Below, one piece after another: positions 1 through 5,982 of a stretch of 6,248 bases of DNA. The notes under the pieces were generated by a model. The model saw only the letters and a program-made list of their open reading frames with translations, was not told the origin of the DNA and made no database searches. The stretch covers positions 1 through 6,248 of the forward strand of contig SBFZ01000287.1 of the NCBI GenBank assembly GCA_006227095.1, read 5' to 3'. Both the position numbers and the translations under genes were made by a program. Source of the stretch: Bacteroidota bacterium (GTDB lineage: Bacteria > Bacteroidota > Bacteroidia > Bacteroidales > VadinHA17). How positions within the stretch are numbered: the stretch's first letter is position 1; each line of letters opens with the position of its first letter.

Positions 1-1970
1 CGGATGCTTTGTACAATTATCATCTCCATATTCTCCTCTTCAGGGGTGTTGATATTATCCACCCAACGGTCAGGTCCTTTCTTTAGCATGCTGTATATGT
101 AGAAATCATGCTGCCTGCCCAGTGAAGAACCGTAGAGTTCGCCGAGCTCATCTCCGAGCAGATGGCGCGCCATTTCAATCCGTATGAACTCAAACAGTGA
201 CGGTGCTATCAGCGAAGCATCCATGGAATAATCCCACCCCTTAAGTTCCTCTATGGCAGCCTTTTCAGTCTCATCCGTATCAGCAATGGTTTCTGCCTCC
301 TTGAGAATCACCGGAGTAAGCATGGCTGCATAGGCAGAATGGTTGTCGGTTATCATACGCTTGAAGTCCTCTATGCCCAGCACCTGCTTCTCTGCAGCCA
401 TCTCCCTGATTCTCATGATGCGATAAGGCATCGAAAAATCACCGCTTATGAAGAAGGGATAATTCTTATCCACTGTCCTCTGGTTGGCGGAGGAGACAAA
501 CCCTTCCTCAGGGTTGAATGAGGAGGGAAGGAGATCAAAGGGAACGTATCCCTTCCATTCATATTCATCGGTATCACCTCTTCTGGGAAGAAGGCCTGTG
601 CCCTTTCTTACCGGGACTCCGCCACCGGTGTTGAGTCCGATATTGCCTTCAACATCTGCATATGCGAAGTTCTGGCTGATAGCCCTGAAGTTGCTGAGGG
701 CGGTTCTGAATTCATCCCAGTTGCCCGCCCTGTTCAACAGGTAAACGGCTTTGATCTCATCACTGTGGTCATAACCTGACCAGCGCATTGTCAGTACGGC
801 ATCATCAATGCCACGCATGCCGGAAATTACCGGCCCGTGGTGGGTGTATTTGATGACCCTGGTCTGCGATGAGTCATCATTCATCTTCAGTACGTGCTCC
901 ACCTCCCTGATCGGAAGCCATTCACCGTTATAAAGGTAATTGTTGCCTGTGGAGTCTACCGTCTCCACAAACAGATCAATGTCATCAACACCAAGGTTGG
1001 TCATGCCCCATGCTATCCTGTCATTATGCCCTGCCACCACAAACGGCTCGCCCGGGAAAACTACCCCGGTGACATTGAGTTTCCCGGGTATCACCTGGTG
1101 GACCTGCATCCAGAATCCGGGAACATTGAGCCCCAGGTGCATGTCATTTGAAAGGATTGGCTTGCCGGTTTCACTCCTGGTGCCAGATACTGCCCAGTTG
1201 TTGCTGCCTGAGAGTGTTACGATTCCCAGCTCCTCAAGCTGCTTCATAGAACCGATGGCTGCCATTGCATCGTTAAAAATCTTCTCATCAAGCCTGAAAT
1301 CAGGAAATACCACCTCATCAACCAGGTTCCAGTCTGCAATAAGTTCCGCAGCCTTCTCAGGACCCAGTTTCATGCCAAGCTTATAATTGGTGATTTCATT
1401 GGAGAGATTGGATGAGGCGAGGTCCCAGCCTATGAATCCTATTATATTGGTAATGTCAACCATTGTCCAGGGTTCAGGCTCATAACCGAGTATCCTGAAC
1501 TCCGGCGGCAGTTTTTTGCCGGTCTCTCCTATCCACGCATTTACTCCGTCAGCATAGGCCTGAAGGCCTGCCAGGATTTCAGGATCCTCATTTTCCAGTA
1601 CCAGCCGTGATTTTTCCGGCATACCGAGTGCGCGAAGAAAATAGTCAGTGTCAAACATATCCCTTTTAAAGAGCTCTGACAGTCTTCCCTGTGTGGCATG
1701 TCTCACCATATCCATCTGCCACAGTCTCTCCTGGGCGGTGATGTACCCTGTCATGAAATAAAGGTCATGCTCGTTGGAGGCATAGATATGAGGGACTCCG
1801 CGCTCATCACGGATTACCTTTACATCAGCCCTCAGGCCGGCGATGTTCTTCTCCCCGGACAGTTCCGGAAGACCCGACTTGCGCAGCGAAGGGACAATGA
1901 TTGCCCCGGCCAGAAGTATTGCAACAATAATTACGGCAATTACTGCAAGGGAAACTTTAAGGATTTTCAT
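1..1970 (-). CDS. Penicillin acylase family protein (Ntn hydrolase), C-terminus cut off by the window edge
   Basis: The reading frame is open from an ATG at 1970-1968 to the left edge, giving 656 codons with no stop; family members are usually about 750-800 residues, so roughly 100-150 C-terminal residues are missing. Residues 5-27 form a hydrophobic N-terminal segment (signal peptide or membrane anchor), which implies a periplasmic or membrane-bound enzyme. Family hallmarks in order are RDERGVPHIYA (54-64), the TAQERLWQMD alpha-chain motif (78-87), the autoprocessing site SGSNNWAVSG with predicted nucleophile Ser256 after Gly255, GHNDRIAWGMTN, HHGPVI, and FVSSANQ, where Asn496 is the likely oxyanion-hole Asn. 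Counting Ser256 as beta 1, Asn496 is beta 241, the catalytic Asn number I recall for the E. coli enzyme; gaps elsewhere make this only suggestive. The family cleaves amide bonds after autocatalytic splitting into alpha and beta chains. Known substrates include beta-lactam side chains and acyl-homoserine lactones; which amide is cleaved here cannot be told. It lies 83 bases downstream of the radical SAM gene on the same strand. The family call is secure. Confidence 0.95.
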   Translation of the reverse strand, partial: MKILKVSLAVIAVIIVAILLAGAIIVPSLRKSGLPELSGEKNIAGLRADVKVIRDERGVPHIYASNEHDLYFMTGYITAQERLWQMDMVRHATQGRLSELFKRDMFDTDYFLRALGMPEKSRLVLENEDPEILAGLQAYADGVNAWIGETGKKLPPEFRILGYEPEPWTMVDITNIIGFIGWDLASSNLSNEITNYKLGMKLGPEKAAELIADWNLVDEVVFPDFRLDEKIFNDAMAAIGSMKQLEELGIVTLSGSNNWAVSGTRSETGKPILSNDMHLGLNVPGFWMQVHQVIPGKLNVTGVVFPGEPFVVAGHNDRIAWGMTNLGVDDIDLFVETVDSTGNNYLYNGEWLPIREVEHVLKMNDDSSQTRVIKYTHHGPVISGMRGIDDAVLTMRWSGYDHSDEIKAVYLLNRAGNWDEFRTALSNFRAISQNFAYADVEGNIGLNTGGGVPVRKGTGLLPRRGDTDEYEWKGYVPFDLLPSSFNPEEGFVSSANQRTVDKNYPFFISGDFSMPYRIMRIREMAAEKQVLGIEDFKRMITDNHSAYAAMLTPVILKEAETIADTDETEKAAIEELKGWDYSMDASLIAPSLFEFIRIEMARHLLGDELGELYGSSLGRQHDFYIYSMLKKGPDRWVDNINTPEEENMEMIIVQSI

Positions 1971-1992
1971 ATCAGTTTTTTGTTTGGATTGC

Positions 1993-2022
1993 TAAAAATA
2001 GTAAATGGAGATCATTTGGCAA
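1993..2022 (-). promoter_or_regulatory. Candidate Bacteroidetes-type promoter for the acylase gene
   Basis: Read on the minus strand, TTG (2022-2020) is followed by a 19-base spacer and TATTTTTA (2000-1993). This resembles the Bacteroidetes -33 TTG / -7 TAnnTTTG pattern, except that the final G is A. It would start transcription about 15-20 bases before the acylase ATG. The acylase therefore may be transcribed separately from the radical SAM gene as well as by read-through. The match is by eye in AT-rich DNA and unproven. Confidence 0.35.
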
Positions 2023-2027
2023 TGATC
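2010..2027. repeat. Perfect 7-bp inverted repeat between radical SAM and acylase genes
   Basis: The sequence gatcatt-TGGC-aatgatc is a perfect 7-base-pair inverted repeat with a 4-base loop. It overlaps the -33 box and spacer of the candidate acylase promoter. No T-run follows the stem directly on the minus strand, although T-rich DNA comes about 10 bases later, so it is a poor intrinsic terminator. An operator or weak attenuating hairpin is as likely. Its right arm lies within the 13-mer caatgatccggat (2020-2032), which recurs at 3100-3112. Confidence 0.5.
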
Positions 2028-2053
2028 CGGATGCCAGGCACTTTAAAAAAATC

Positions 2054-3025
2054 TCATCGTTTGAAAAAGAGCCTTCTTCCCTGCGGGCACCGGCTGCAGA
2101 TATCAACAAGGTTGCGGTCTCTCATCACCTTCTCCCTGAAAGAGCGGTATCTCTCTCCCCTCCAGATACCGGTTAAAGATTCCTCTTCCAGGTTGCCCAT
2201 CACATGAAGGCCGTTCTTGTCATAGCAGCACGGGATCACATCGCCGTCAGAGGTGATTACAGCGGAGGTCCACATCCTGATGCATCCCCTCCGGGGTGCT
2301 CCACCTGTATGCCAGTTTCCGGCATCATCCTTCTGATATCGTGACCGGCTGCGGACTGACGGGGCCCACTCCCCGGCCCTGGATTCATCAAGCACCTGCA
2401 TGCTTTTCATCCTGAATTCAGCCCCCACTGACCTGGCAAAGGCAGCCACAGCACGTGATTCATGCTCATTGCCCCGGTGTACCAGGAACTGAAGTACGAG
2501 CTTCTGGCCTGACCGCCTCTCCCTTATAGTCTCCGCCAGCATGCGGATGCCATCTGTCACCAGGCCATGATCTCCCCCCCTCCTGTAAATGCCATAAGCT
2601 CCCGGGCTTGCTCCGTCATATGAAACAATAATCTTCCGTAGAGGAGAAAGGGCAAGCCTGATGCAGCTCTCCCGGTCAAGCCAGTGGCCGTTGGTGGAGA
2701 TAACCGGGTTCATCCCTGCAAAGAGGTCCGTAATCCGGAAGAACTCAGGATGCATCATGGGTTCACCCTGGAAACTGAGCCATGCTGAAAGTACATGACC
2801 TTTCAGCCGGGGGGCTACAGCGGCAACAAGGTCATAGCTGATAAATCCATTCCTCCTGTTTATCAGTCCCATGCCTGTGACACATTCAGGGCAGGCAAGA
2901 TTGCAGCGGCTGCTCAGCTCAACGCTGACAGCTGCCGGCAGTGGCGGTGAGACCGGAATACCGGCATACCTCTTCGCTGCATAAGCGAAAACTGAGTAAC
3001 TTGCGTTCAGGTATGAAAATGCCAT
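2054..3025 (-). CDS. Radical SAM protein with C-terminal SPASM-type Fe-S domain
   Basis: This is a complete 323-residue protein with ATG at 3025-3023. The radical SAM cluster motif is CNLACPEC (Cys41, Cys45, Cys48; CX3CX2C), which binds the [4Fe-4S] cluster that cleaves S-adenosylmethionine. GEP at 87-89 matches the GGE-like SAM-binding motif, and ISTNGHWL (109-116) and IIVSYDGA (132-139) are typical barrel strands. The C-terminal domain has Cys248, the pair Cys266-Cys267, a GNL motif (277-279), a Trp at 288, and Cys310/Cys313. This fits the short SPASM pattern (C, DG..xPCC, GNL, IW, CxxC) with ligands for one auxiliary cluster. There is no signal peptide, so it should be cytoplasmic. SPASM enzymes modify peptides or proteins and some act on small molecules. 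No precursor peptide or partner oxidoreductase is seen here, so the substrate is unknown. It is first in the minus-strand pair with the acylase. A run of seven G falls in the coding strand at 2580-2574 (codons for R-R-G-G-D). Confidence 0.93.
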   Translation of the reverse strand: MAFSYLNASYSVFAYAAKRYAGIPVSPPLPAAVSVELSSRCNLACPECVTGMGLINRRNGFISYDLVAAVAPRLKGHVLSAWLSFQGEPMMHPEFFRITDLFAGMNPVISTNGHWLDRESCIRLALSPLRKIIVSYDGASPGAYGIYRRGGDHGLVTDGIRMLAETIRERRSGQKLVLQFLVHRGNEHESRAVAAFARSVGAEFRMKSMQVLDESRAGEWAPSVRSRSRYQKDDAGNWHTGGAPRRGCIRMWTSAVITSDGDVIPCCYDKNGLHVMGNLEEESLTGIWRGERYRSFREKVMRDRNLVDICSRCPQGRRLFFKR

Positions 3026-3080
3026 GGCAGAAGCAAATGAACAATTTTTTCCGGTTAAAGTATAGGGATGAGGGGGTATT

Positions 3081-3111
3081 TCCGGTCATTATAGTGGAAC
3101 AATGATCCGGA
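3081..3111. repeat. Imperfect inverted repeat in the divergent intergenic region
   Basis: The left arm tccggtcatt (3081-3090) pairs with the right arm aatga-t-ccgga (3101-3111), giving 10 base pairs with a single bulged T at 3106 and a 10-base centre. The right arm falls inside the 13-mer caatgatccggat (3100-3112), also found at 2020-2032. The repeat covers the -10/-7 element and most of the spacer of the candidate radical SAM promoter, and ends 25 bases before the plus-strand ATG at 3137. An operator acting on both divergent genes is plausible; a chance palindrome is the alternative. Confidence 0.45.
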
Positions 3112-3118
3112 TTACAAA
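3088..3118 (-). promoter_or_regulatory. Candidate promoter for the radical SAM gene
   Basis: On the minus strand, TTTG (3118-3115) is separated by 21 bases from TATAAT (3093-3088, followed by GA). The spacing fits the Bacteroidetes -33/-7 arrangement, and the second box is also a perfect classical -10 hexamer. It would leave a leader of about 55 bases before the ATG at 3025. I could not find an equally good promoter for the plus-strand operon in 3026-3136. The call rests on inspection only. Confidence 0.35.
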
Positions 3119-3136
3119 TAGAAAAATAGAAAGACC

Positions 3137-4438
3137 ATGAAAACCAAAATCCTTATTACAGCAATCGCTTCGGCACTGCTGCTCATCCTTCCGGCAGGAG
3201 ATATGGCTGCATCAGCCGCTCCGGCAAAAACAAAAAAGGAAAAGCAGCAGGAGGTTACAACCATCCGCGGACGGGTGGTTGATGCCGAGACAAATCAGCC
3301 CCTGGTATTTGCCAGCATAGCGGTACAGGGAAGCAACGTCTCCACCGTGACCAACCTTGACGGTGAATTTACCCTTAAGCTGGCCGGCAGCGAAACCGGT
3401 AACCTTGAATTCTCGTACGTGGGTTACAAGAACAGGGTAATGTCAATTGACGACATGAAGACCAACGGCCAGCGCAACGTGGTTGAACTCGAAACAGCAA
3501 TGATCCCGATCAAGGAAGTCATTGTGAAGCCGCTTGTGCCTGAAGAAATCATGGAAAAGGTGATCAGCAGCTTTGATGAGAATTACCCGGGACTGGCCAA
3601 TGATATGACCGGCTTCTACCGCGAGACTATCCGCAAGAACCGCAGTTACATATCTATAGGTGAAGCTGTTGTGGAAGTATTCAAAGCCCCCTACCAGAAT
3701 GACCTGAGGTATGATGCCGTTCGGATCTATAAAGGCAGAAAAAGCAATGATGTGGAGAAGATGGACACTGTTCTCTTCAAACTGCAGGGCGGCCCCACAA
3801 CCACTCTCTATCTTGACGTGGTAAAGAACCCGGAAACTTTTCTTACCAGGGAGGCTCTGAGTCAGTATGAACTCGAGCTCTCAAACATAGCCATGATTGA
3901 TGACCGTACCAACTATGTCATCAATTTCTACCAGAAACCTTCCATTTCCACACCCCTCTACCAGGGAAGGCTTTTCATTGACATTGAAACCTATGCCGTT
4001 GCCCAGGCTGAATTCGCATTCAACCTCGAAAACAAGGACCTTGCGGCTTCAATGTTCATCAGGAAGAAACCCCTCGGAATGCAGGTAACCCCGGAACTGA
4101 CCTCCTACCTGGTCAGATTCCGCGAACAGGACGGTAAATGGTACTTCACCCACTCAAGGGCAGAGGTCAAGTTCAAGGTAGACTGGAAAAAGAAACTCTT
4201 CAATACCAACTATACCACCATGTCTGAGCTGGCAATAACCGACCGTACAGAAGAAGATGTGGTTAAGTTCTCAAACAGGGAGAGAATCAAGCCATCAGAC
4301 TTTTTCACGGAAGAAGTAGCAGCATTCGCTGACCCGGATTTCTGGGGTGACTACAACGTGATTGAGCCTGACCAGAGTATCGAGGCAGCCATACGAAAGC
4401 TTAGCAGGAAAGTTAAATTCAGCGACAGGACAGAATAA
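3137..4438 (+). CDS. Exported protein with N-terminal CarboxypepD_reg-like domain, function unknown
   Basis: This is a complete 433-residue protein. Residues 1-28 are a signal peptide: a basic start, a hydrophobic core at 5-19, and likely cleavage near ASA-AP. A Lys-rich linker (31-37) follows. Residues 43-120 match the carboxypeptidase D regulatory-like beta-sandwich of Bacteroidota surface proteins: GRVVDAETNQPLVFASIAV, then TVTNLDGEFTL, then LEFSYVGYKN. Residues 121-433 are a beta-rich region I cannot name. It contains a GFYRETIRKN segment (159-168), YQGRLFIDIET (275-285) and a C-terminal FADPDFWGDYNVIEPD stretch (397-412). The protein has no cysteine, so it is not a lipoprotein. It is much shorter than a TonB receptor and has no room for a 22-strand barrel. 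A periplasmic or outer-membrane-associated location is inferred. The stop lies 18 nt before the sigma factor ATG, so it probably heads that operon. The upstream ribosome binding site is weak and A-rich. No catalytic motif is visible. Confidence 0.88.
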   Translation: MKTKILITAIASALLLILPAGDMAASAAPAKTKKEKQQEVTTIRGRVVDAETNQPLVFASIAVQGSNVSTVTNLDGEFTLKLAGSETGNLEFSYVGYKNRVMSIDDMKTNGQRNVVELETAMIPIKEVIVKPLVPEEIMEKVISSFDENYPGLANDMTGFYRETIRKNRSYISIGEAVVEVFKAPYQNDLRYDAVRIYKGRKSNDVEKMDTVLFKLQGGPTTTLYLDVVKNPETFLTREALSQYELELSNIAMIDDRTNYVINFYQKPSISTPLYQGRLFIDIETYAVAQAEFAFNLENKDLAASMFIRKKPLGMQVTPELTSYLVRFREQDGKWYFTHSRAEVKFKVDWKKKLFNTNYTTMSELAITDRTEEDVVKFSNRERIKPSDFFTEEVAAFADPDFWGDYNVIEPDQSIEAAIRKLSRKVKFSDRTE

Positions 4439-4447
4439 AAGGGGGAA
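4439..4447 (+). promoter_or_regulatory. Ribosome binding site of the sigma factor gene
   Basis: The sequence aagggggaa begins just after the upstream stop codon and ends 9 bases before the ATG at 4457. It supports that start over the out-of-frame ATG at 4447, which reaches a stop within nine codons. A purine-rich site this strong stands out in a group where Shine-Dalgarno sites are often weak. Confidence 0.5.
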
Positions 4448-4456
4448 TGCTGAAAC

Positions 4457-4990
4457 ATGGGCAGCGACAGTGAAATCATAGGGAGGATCAGACAGGGAGA
4501 CAAGCAGGAGTTTGAGAAGCTGTTCCGGTCCTCCTATGTTTCGCTGGTTCGTTATGCAAAAACCCTCATCAGGGACCATGATGCCTCGGAGGAGATTGTA
4601 CAGGAACTGTTTTTCAGGTTGTGGCAGGACAGGCTCAACCTCAGAATAGAAAGCTCTTTGAACGGATATCTCTTCAGGTCAGTGCACAACAGGGCACTGC
4701 ACTATATCGAGCACCAGAAGGTGGTTAACCGGCATGCAGGCGAAGTGGCAGCTGCAGCAGATATCTCCTCGGAGCCTGTGACAGAAGCAATCTACTACCA
4801 CGAGTTACAGGCCAGGGTGGCAAGAGTCCTTGAAAGACTGCCGGAAAGAAGCAGGAAAATATTCCGGATGAGCCGGTTTGAAGGGTTGAAGTATAACGAA
4901 ATAGCCGAAAAACTGGCTGTCTCACTGAAAACGGTTGAGGCAGACATGGGTAAGGCGCTAAAGGAGTTCCGTAAAGCACTTGCAGAGTGA
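4457..4990 (+). CDS. ECF RNA polymerase sigma factor, FecI-like (Bacteroidetes expansion family)
   Basis: This is a complete 177-residue cytoplasmic protein, the normal size for an ECF sigma factor, with only regions 2 and 4. Region 2 spans about 18-88: FEKLFRSSYVSLVRYAKTLI, then DASEEIVQELFFRLW, the core-polymerase and -10 binding helices, then LNGYLFRSVHNRALHYI. Region 4 spans about 119-172: VLERLPERSRKIFRMSRFEG followed by the helix-turn-helix LKYNEIAEKLAVSLKTVEADM, which reads the -35 element. The family directs transcription of surface-uptake or surface-signalling genes and is held inactive by a FecR-type partner. The FecR gene starts at its stop codon (TGATG, one base shared), consistent with translational coupling and a fixed ratio of the two proteins. 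Its regulon probably includes its own operon, but no target promoter can be proved from this sequence. Confidence 0.95.
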   Translation: MGSDSEIIGRIRQGDKQEFEKLFRSSYVSLVRYAKTLIRDHDASEEIVQELFFRLWQDRLNLRIESSLNGYLFRSVHNRALHYIEHQKVVNRHAGEVAAAADISSEPVTEAIYYHELQARVARVLERLPERSRKIFRMSRFEGLKYNEIAEKLAVSLKTVEADMGKALKEFRKALAE

Positions 4991-5964
4991 TGAAAAAGAT
5001 TGAAAATACAGACAAATGGAATGACCGGGAGTGGGCCGGTGCCGCCGCCTGGCTCTCCGGTGAGGAGAACGGCAGTATCGATAATGCCCGTCTCCTGGAA
5101 AGTGAAGAGGCAGATATAATGAAAAAGTGGAATGATCTTAAAGATTCTGATTCTGAGGTAATTGATGTTGACAGGGCATGGGCCAGGCTCAACAGCCGCA
5201 TCGAGGCTGAAAGCCAGGTGGTACCCATACGCAGGAATTCATTCCTGGTCACATTTGCAAGAATAGCTGCCATGGTGATTATTGTTGCCGGGTTCGGATG
5301 GCTCCTCTTTGAGGTGGCCGCACCGCAGAAAATTACCATTGCAACCACTGCTGATGAAAAGAATGTGGAAGTGCTTCTTGCCGACGGCAGCACTGTATAC
5401 CTTAACCGCAACAGCAGCCTTACCTATCCGGAGAACTTCAGGAGCAGAACAAGAAAGGTTTCTCTCAGCGGCGAGGCTTTCTTTGACATAGCCCGTGATA
5501 CGGAACACCCGTTTATTATCGATGCAGGCAAAGCCAATATACGCGTACTGGGTACATCTTTCAACGTCATAACGGAAAATGACCGCAATGAGGTGGAGGT
5601 CTATGTATCCTCCGGAAAAGTGATGGTGACAAGTGGAGACGGATCTCAATCCCTTACCCTCGAACCGGAAGATGTGGGAAAGGTTTCGGTAACCAACGCC
5701 TCACAGGCACGCAATACAAACGTGAACTACATGGCATGGCATACTGACATGCTCGTGTATGACGGTGAGCGCCTCGGCGTTGTCTTTGAAGACCTCAAAC
5801 GGGCATACGACATAGAGATTAAGGTTGCTGACCCTGAAATAAATGACTTCAGGCTTACTTCTCCTTTCGAACAGCAACCTCATGATACAATTGTTAAACT
5901 GATTTGCACTACCTTTAACCTCCGTTCTGTCAGGGAGGGAGAAACATACATCCTCTTCCGCTGA
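4990..5964 (+). CDS. FecR-like anti-sigma factor, single-pass inner membrane protein
   Basis: This is a 324-residue protein. The ATG at 4990 is preferred over the in-frame GTG at 4987, because it overlaps the sigma stop as TGATG. Residues 1-80 form the cytoplasmic, sigma-binding N-terminal part, acidic, with the early segment WAGAAAWLSGE (15-25). A transmembrane helix spans about 86-108 (FLVTFARIAAMVIIVAGFGW onward). The periplasmic FecR domain spans about 117-213, with the hallmarks VLLADGSTVYLNRNSSLTYP, VSLSGEAFFDIA, PFIIDAG, and IRVLGTSFNV. The C-terminal domain at about 254-323 (MLVYDGERLGVVFEDLKRAY onward) matches the DUF4974 domain common in Bacteroidota FecR proteins and is likely the contact for a transducer STN domain. 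In the Fec model the protein both restrains its sigma factor and passes on the surface signal, often after stepwise proteolysis. It sits between the sigma factor and an STN protein, as expected. Length and domain order are complete. Confidence 0.95.
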   Translation: MKKIENTDKWNDREWAGAAAWLSGEENGSIDNARLLESEEADIMKKWNDLKDSDSEVIDVDRAWARLNSRIEAESQVVPIRRNSFLVTFARIAAMVIIVAGFGWLLFEVAAPQKITIATTADEKNVEVLLADGSTVYLNRNSSLTYPENFRSRTRKVSLSGEAFFDIARDTEHPFIIDAGKANIRVLGTSFNVITENDRNEVEVYVSSGKVMVTSGDGSQSLTLEPEDVGKVSVTNASQARNTNVNYMAWHTDMLVYDGERLGVVFEDLKRAYDIEIKVADPEINDFRLTSPFEQQPHDTIVKLICTTFNLRSVREGETYILFR

Positions 5965-5973
5965 CAGGCATGA

Positions 5974-5978
5974 AAGGA
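5974..5978 (+). promoter_or_regulatory. Ribosome binding site of the STN-domain gene
   Basis: The sequence aagga lies 4 bases before the ATG at 5983. It decides that start over the ATG at 5970, whose frame stops after about 35 codons and shows no signal peptide. Confidence 0.45.
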
Positions 5979-5982
5979 ACTG

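Noticed and set aside
940..1386. A 148-codon plus-strand open frame inside the acylase region
   Set aside because: The minus strand here encodes the catalytic core of the acylase with clear motifs; the plus-strand product is Ser/Pro-rich shadow sequence.
2010..2027. Intrinsic terminator after the radical SAM gene
   Set aside because: The stem is only 7 base pairs, mostly A/T, and no uninterrupted T-run follows it immediately on the minus strand, so I list it as an inverted repeat instead.
1698..2207. A 169-codon plus-strand open frame spanning the acylase start and the radical SAM end
   Set aside because: It overlaps both recognised genes antisense and shows no domain; it merely bridges the 83-base gap.
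3026..3136. A small RiPP precursor gene next to the radical SAM gene
   Set aside because: The 111-base intergenic region has no open frame on either strand with a start codon and a leader/core-like composition; it is better explained as regulatory DNA.
4725..5411. A 228-codon open frame on the minus strand opposite the sigma and FecR genes
   Set aside because: It lies antisense to two well-supported genes, its translation is low-complexity Ser/Leu/Phe-rich without domains, and it has no ribosome binding site or context of its own.
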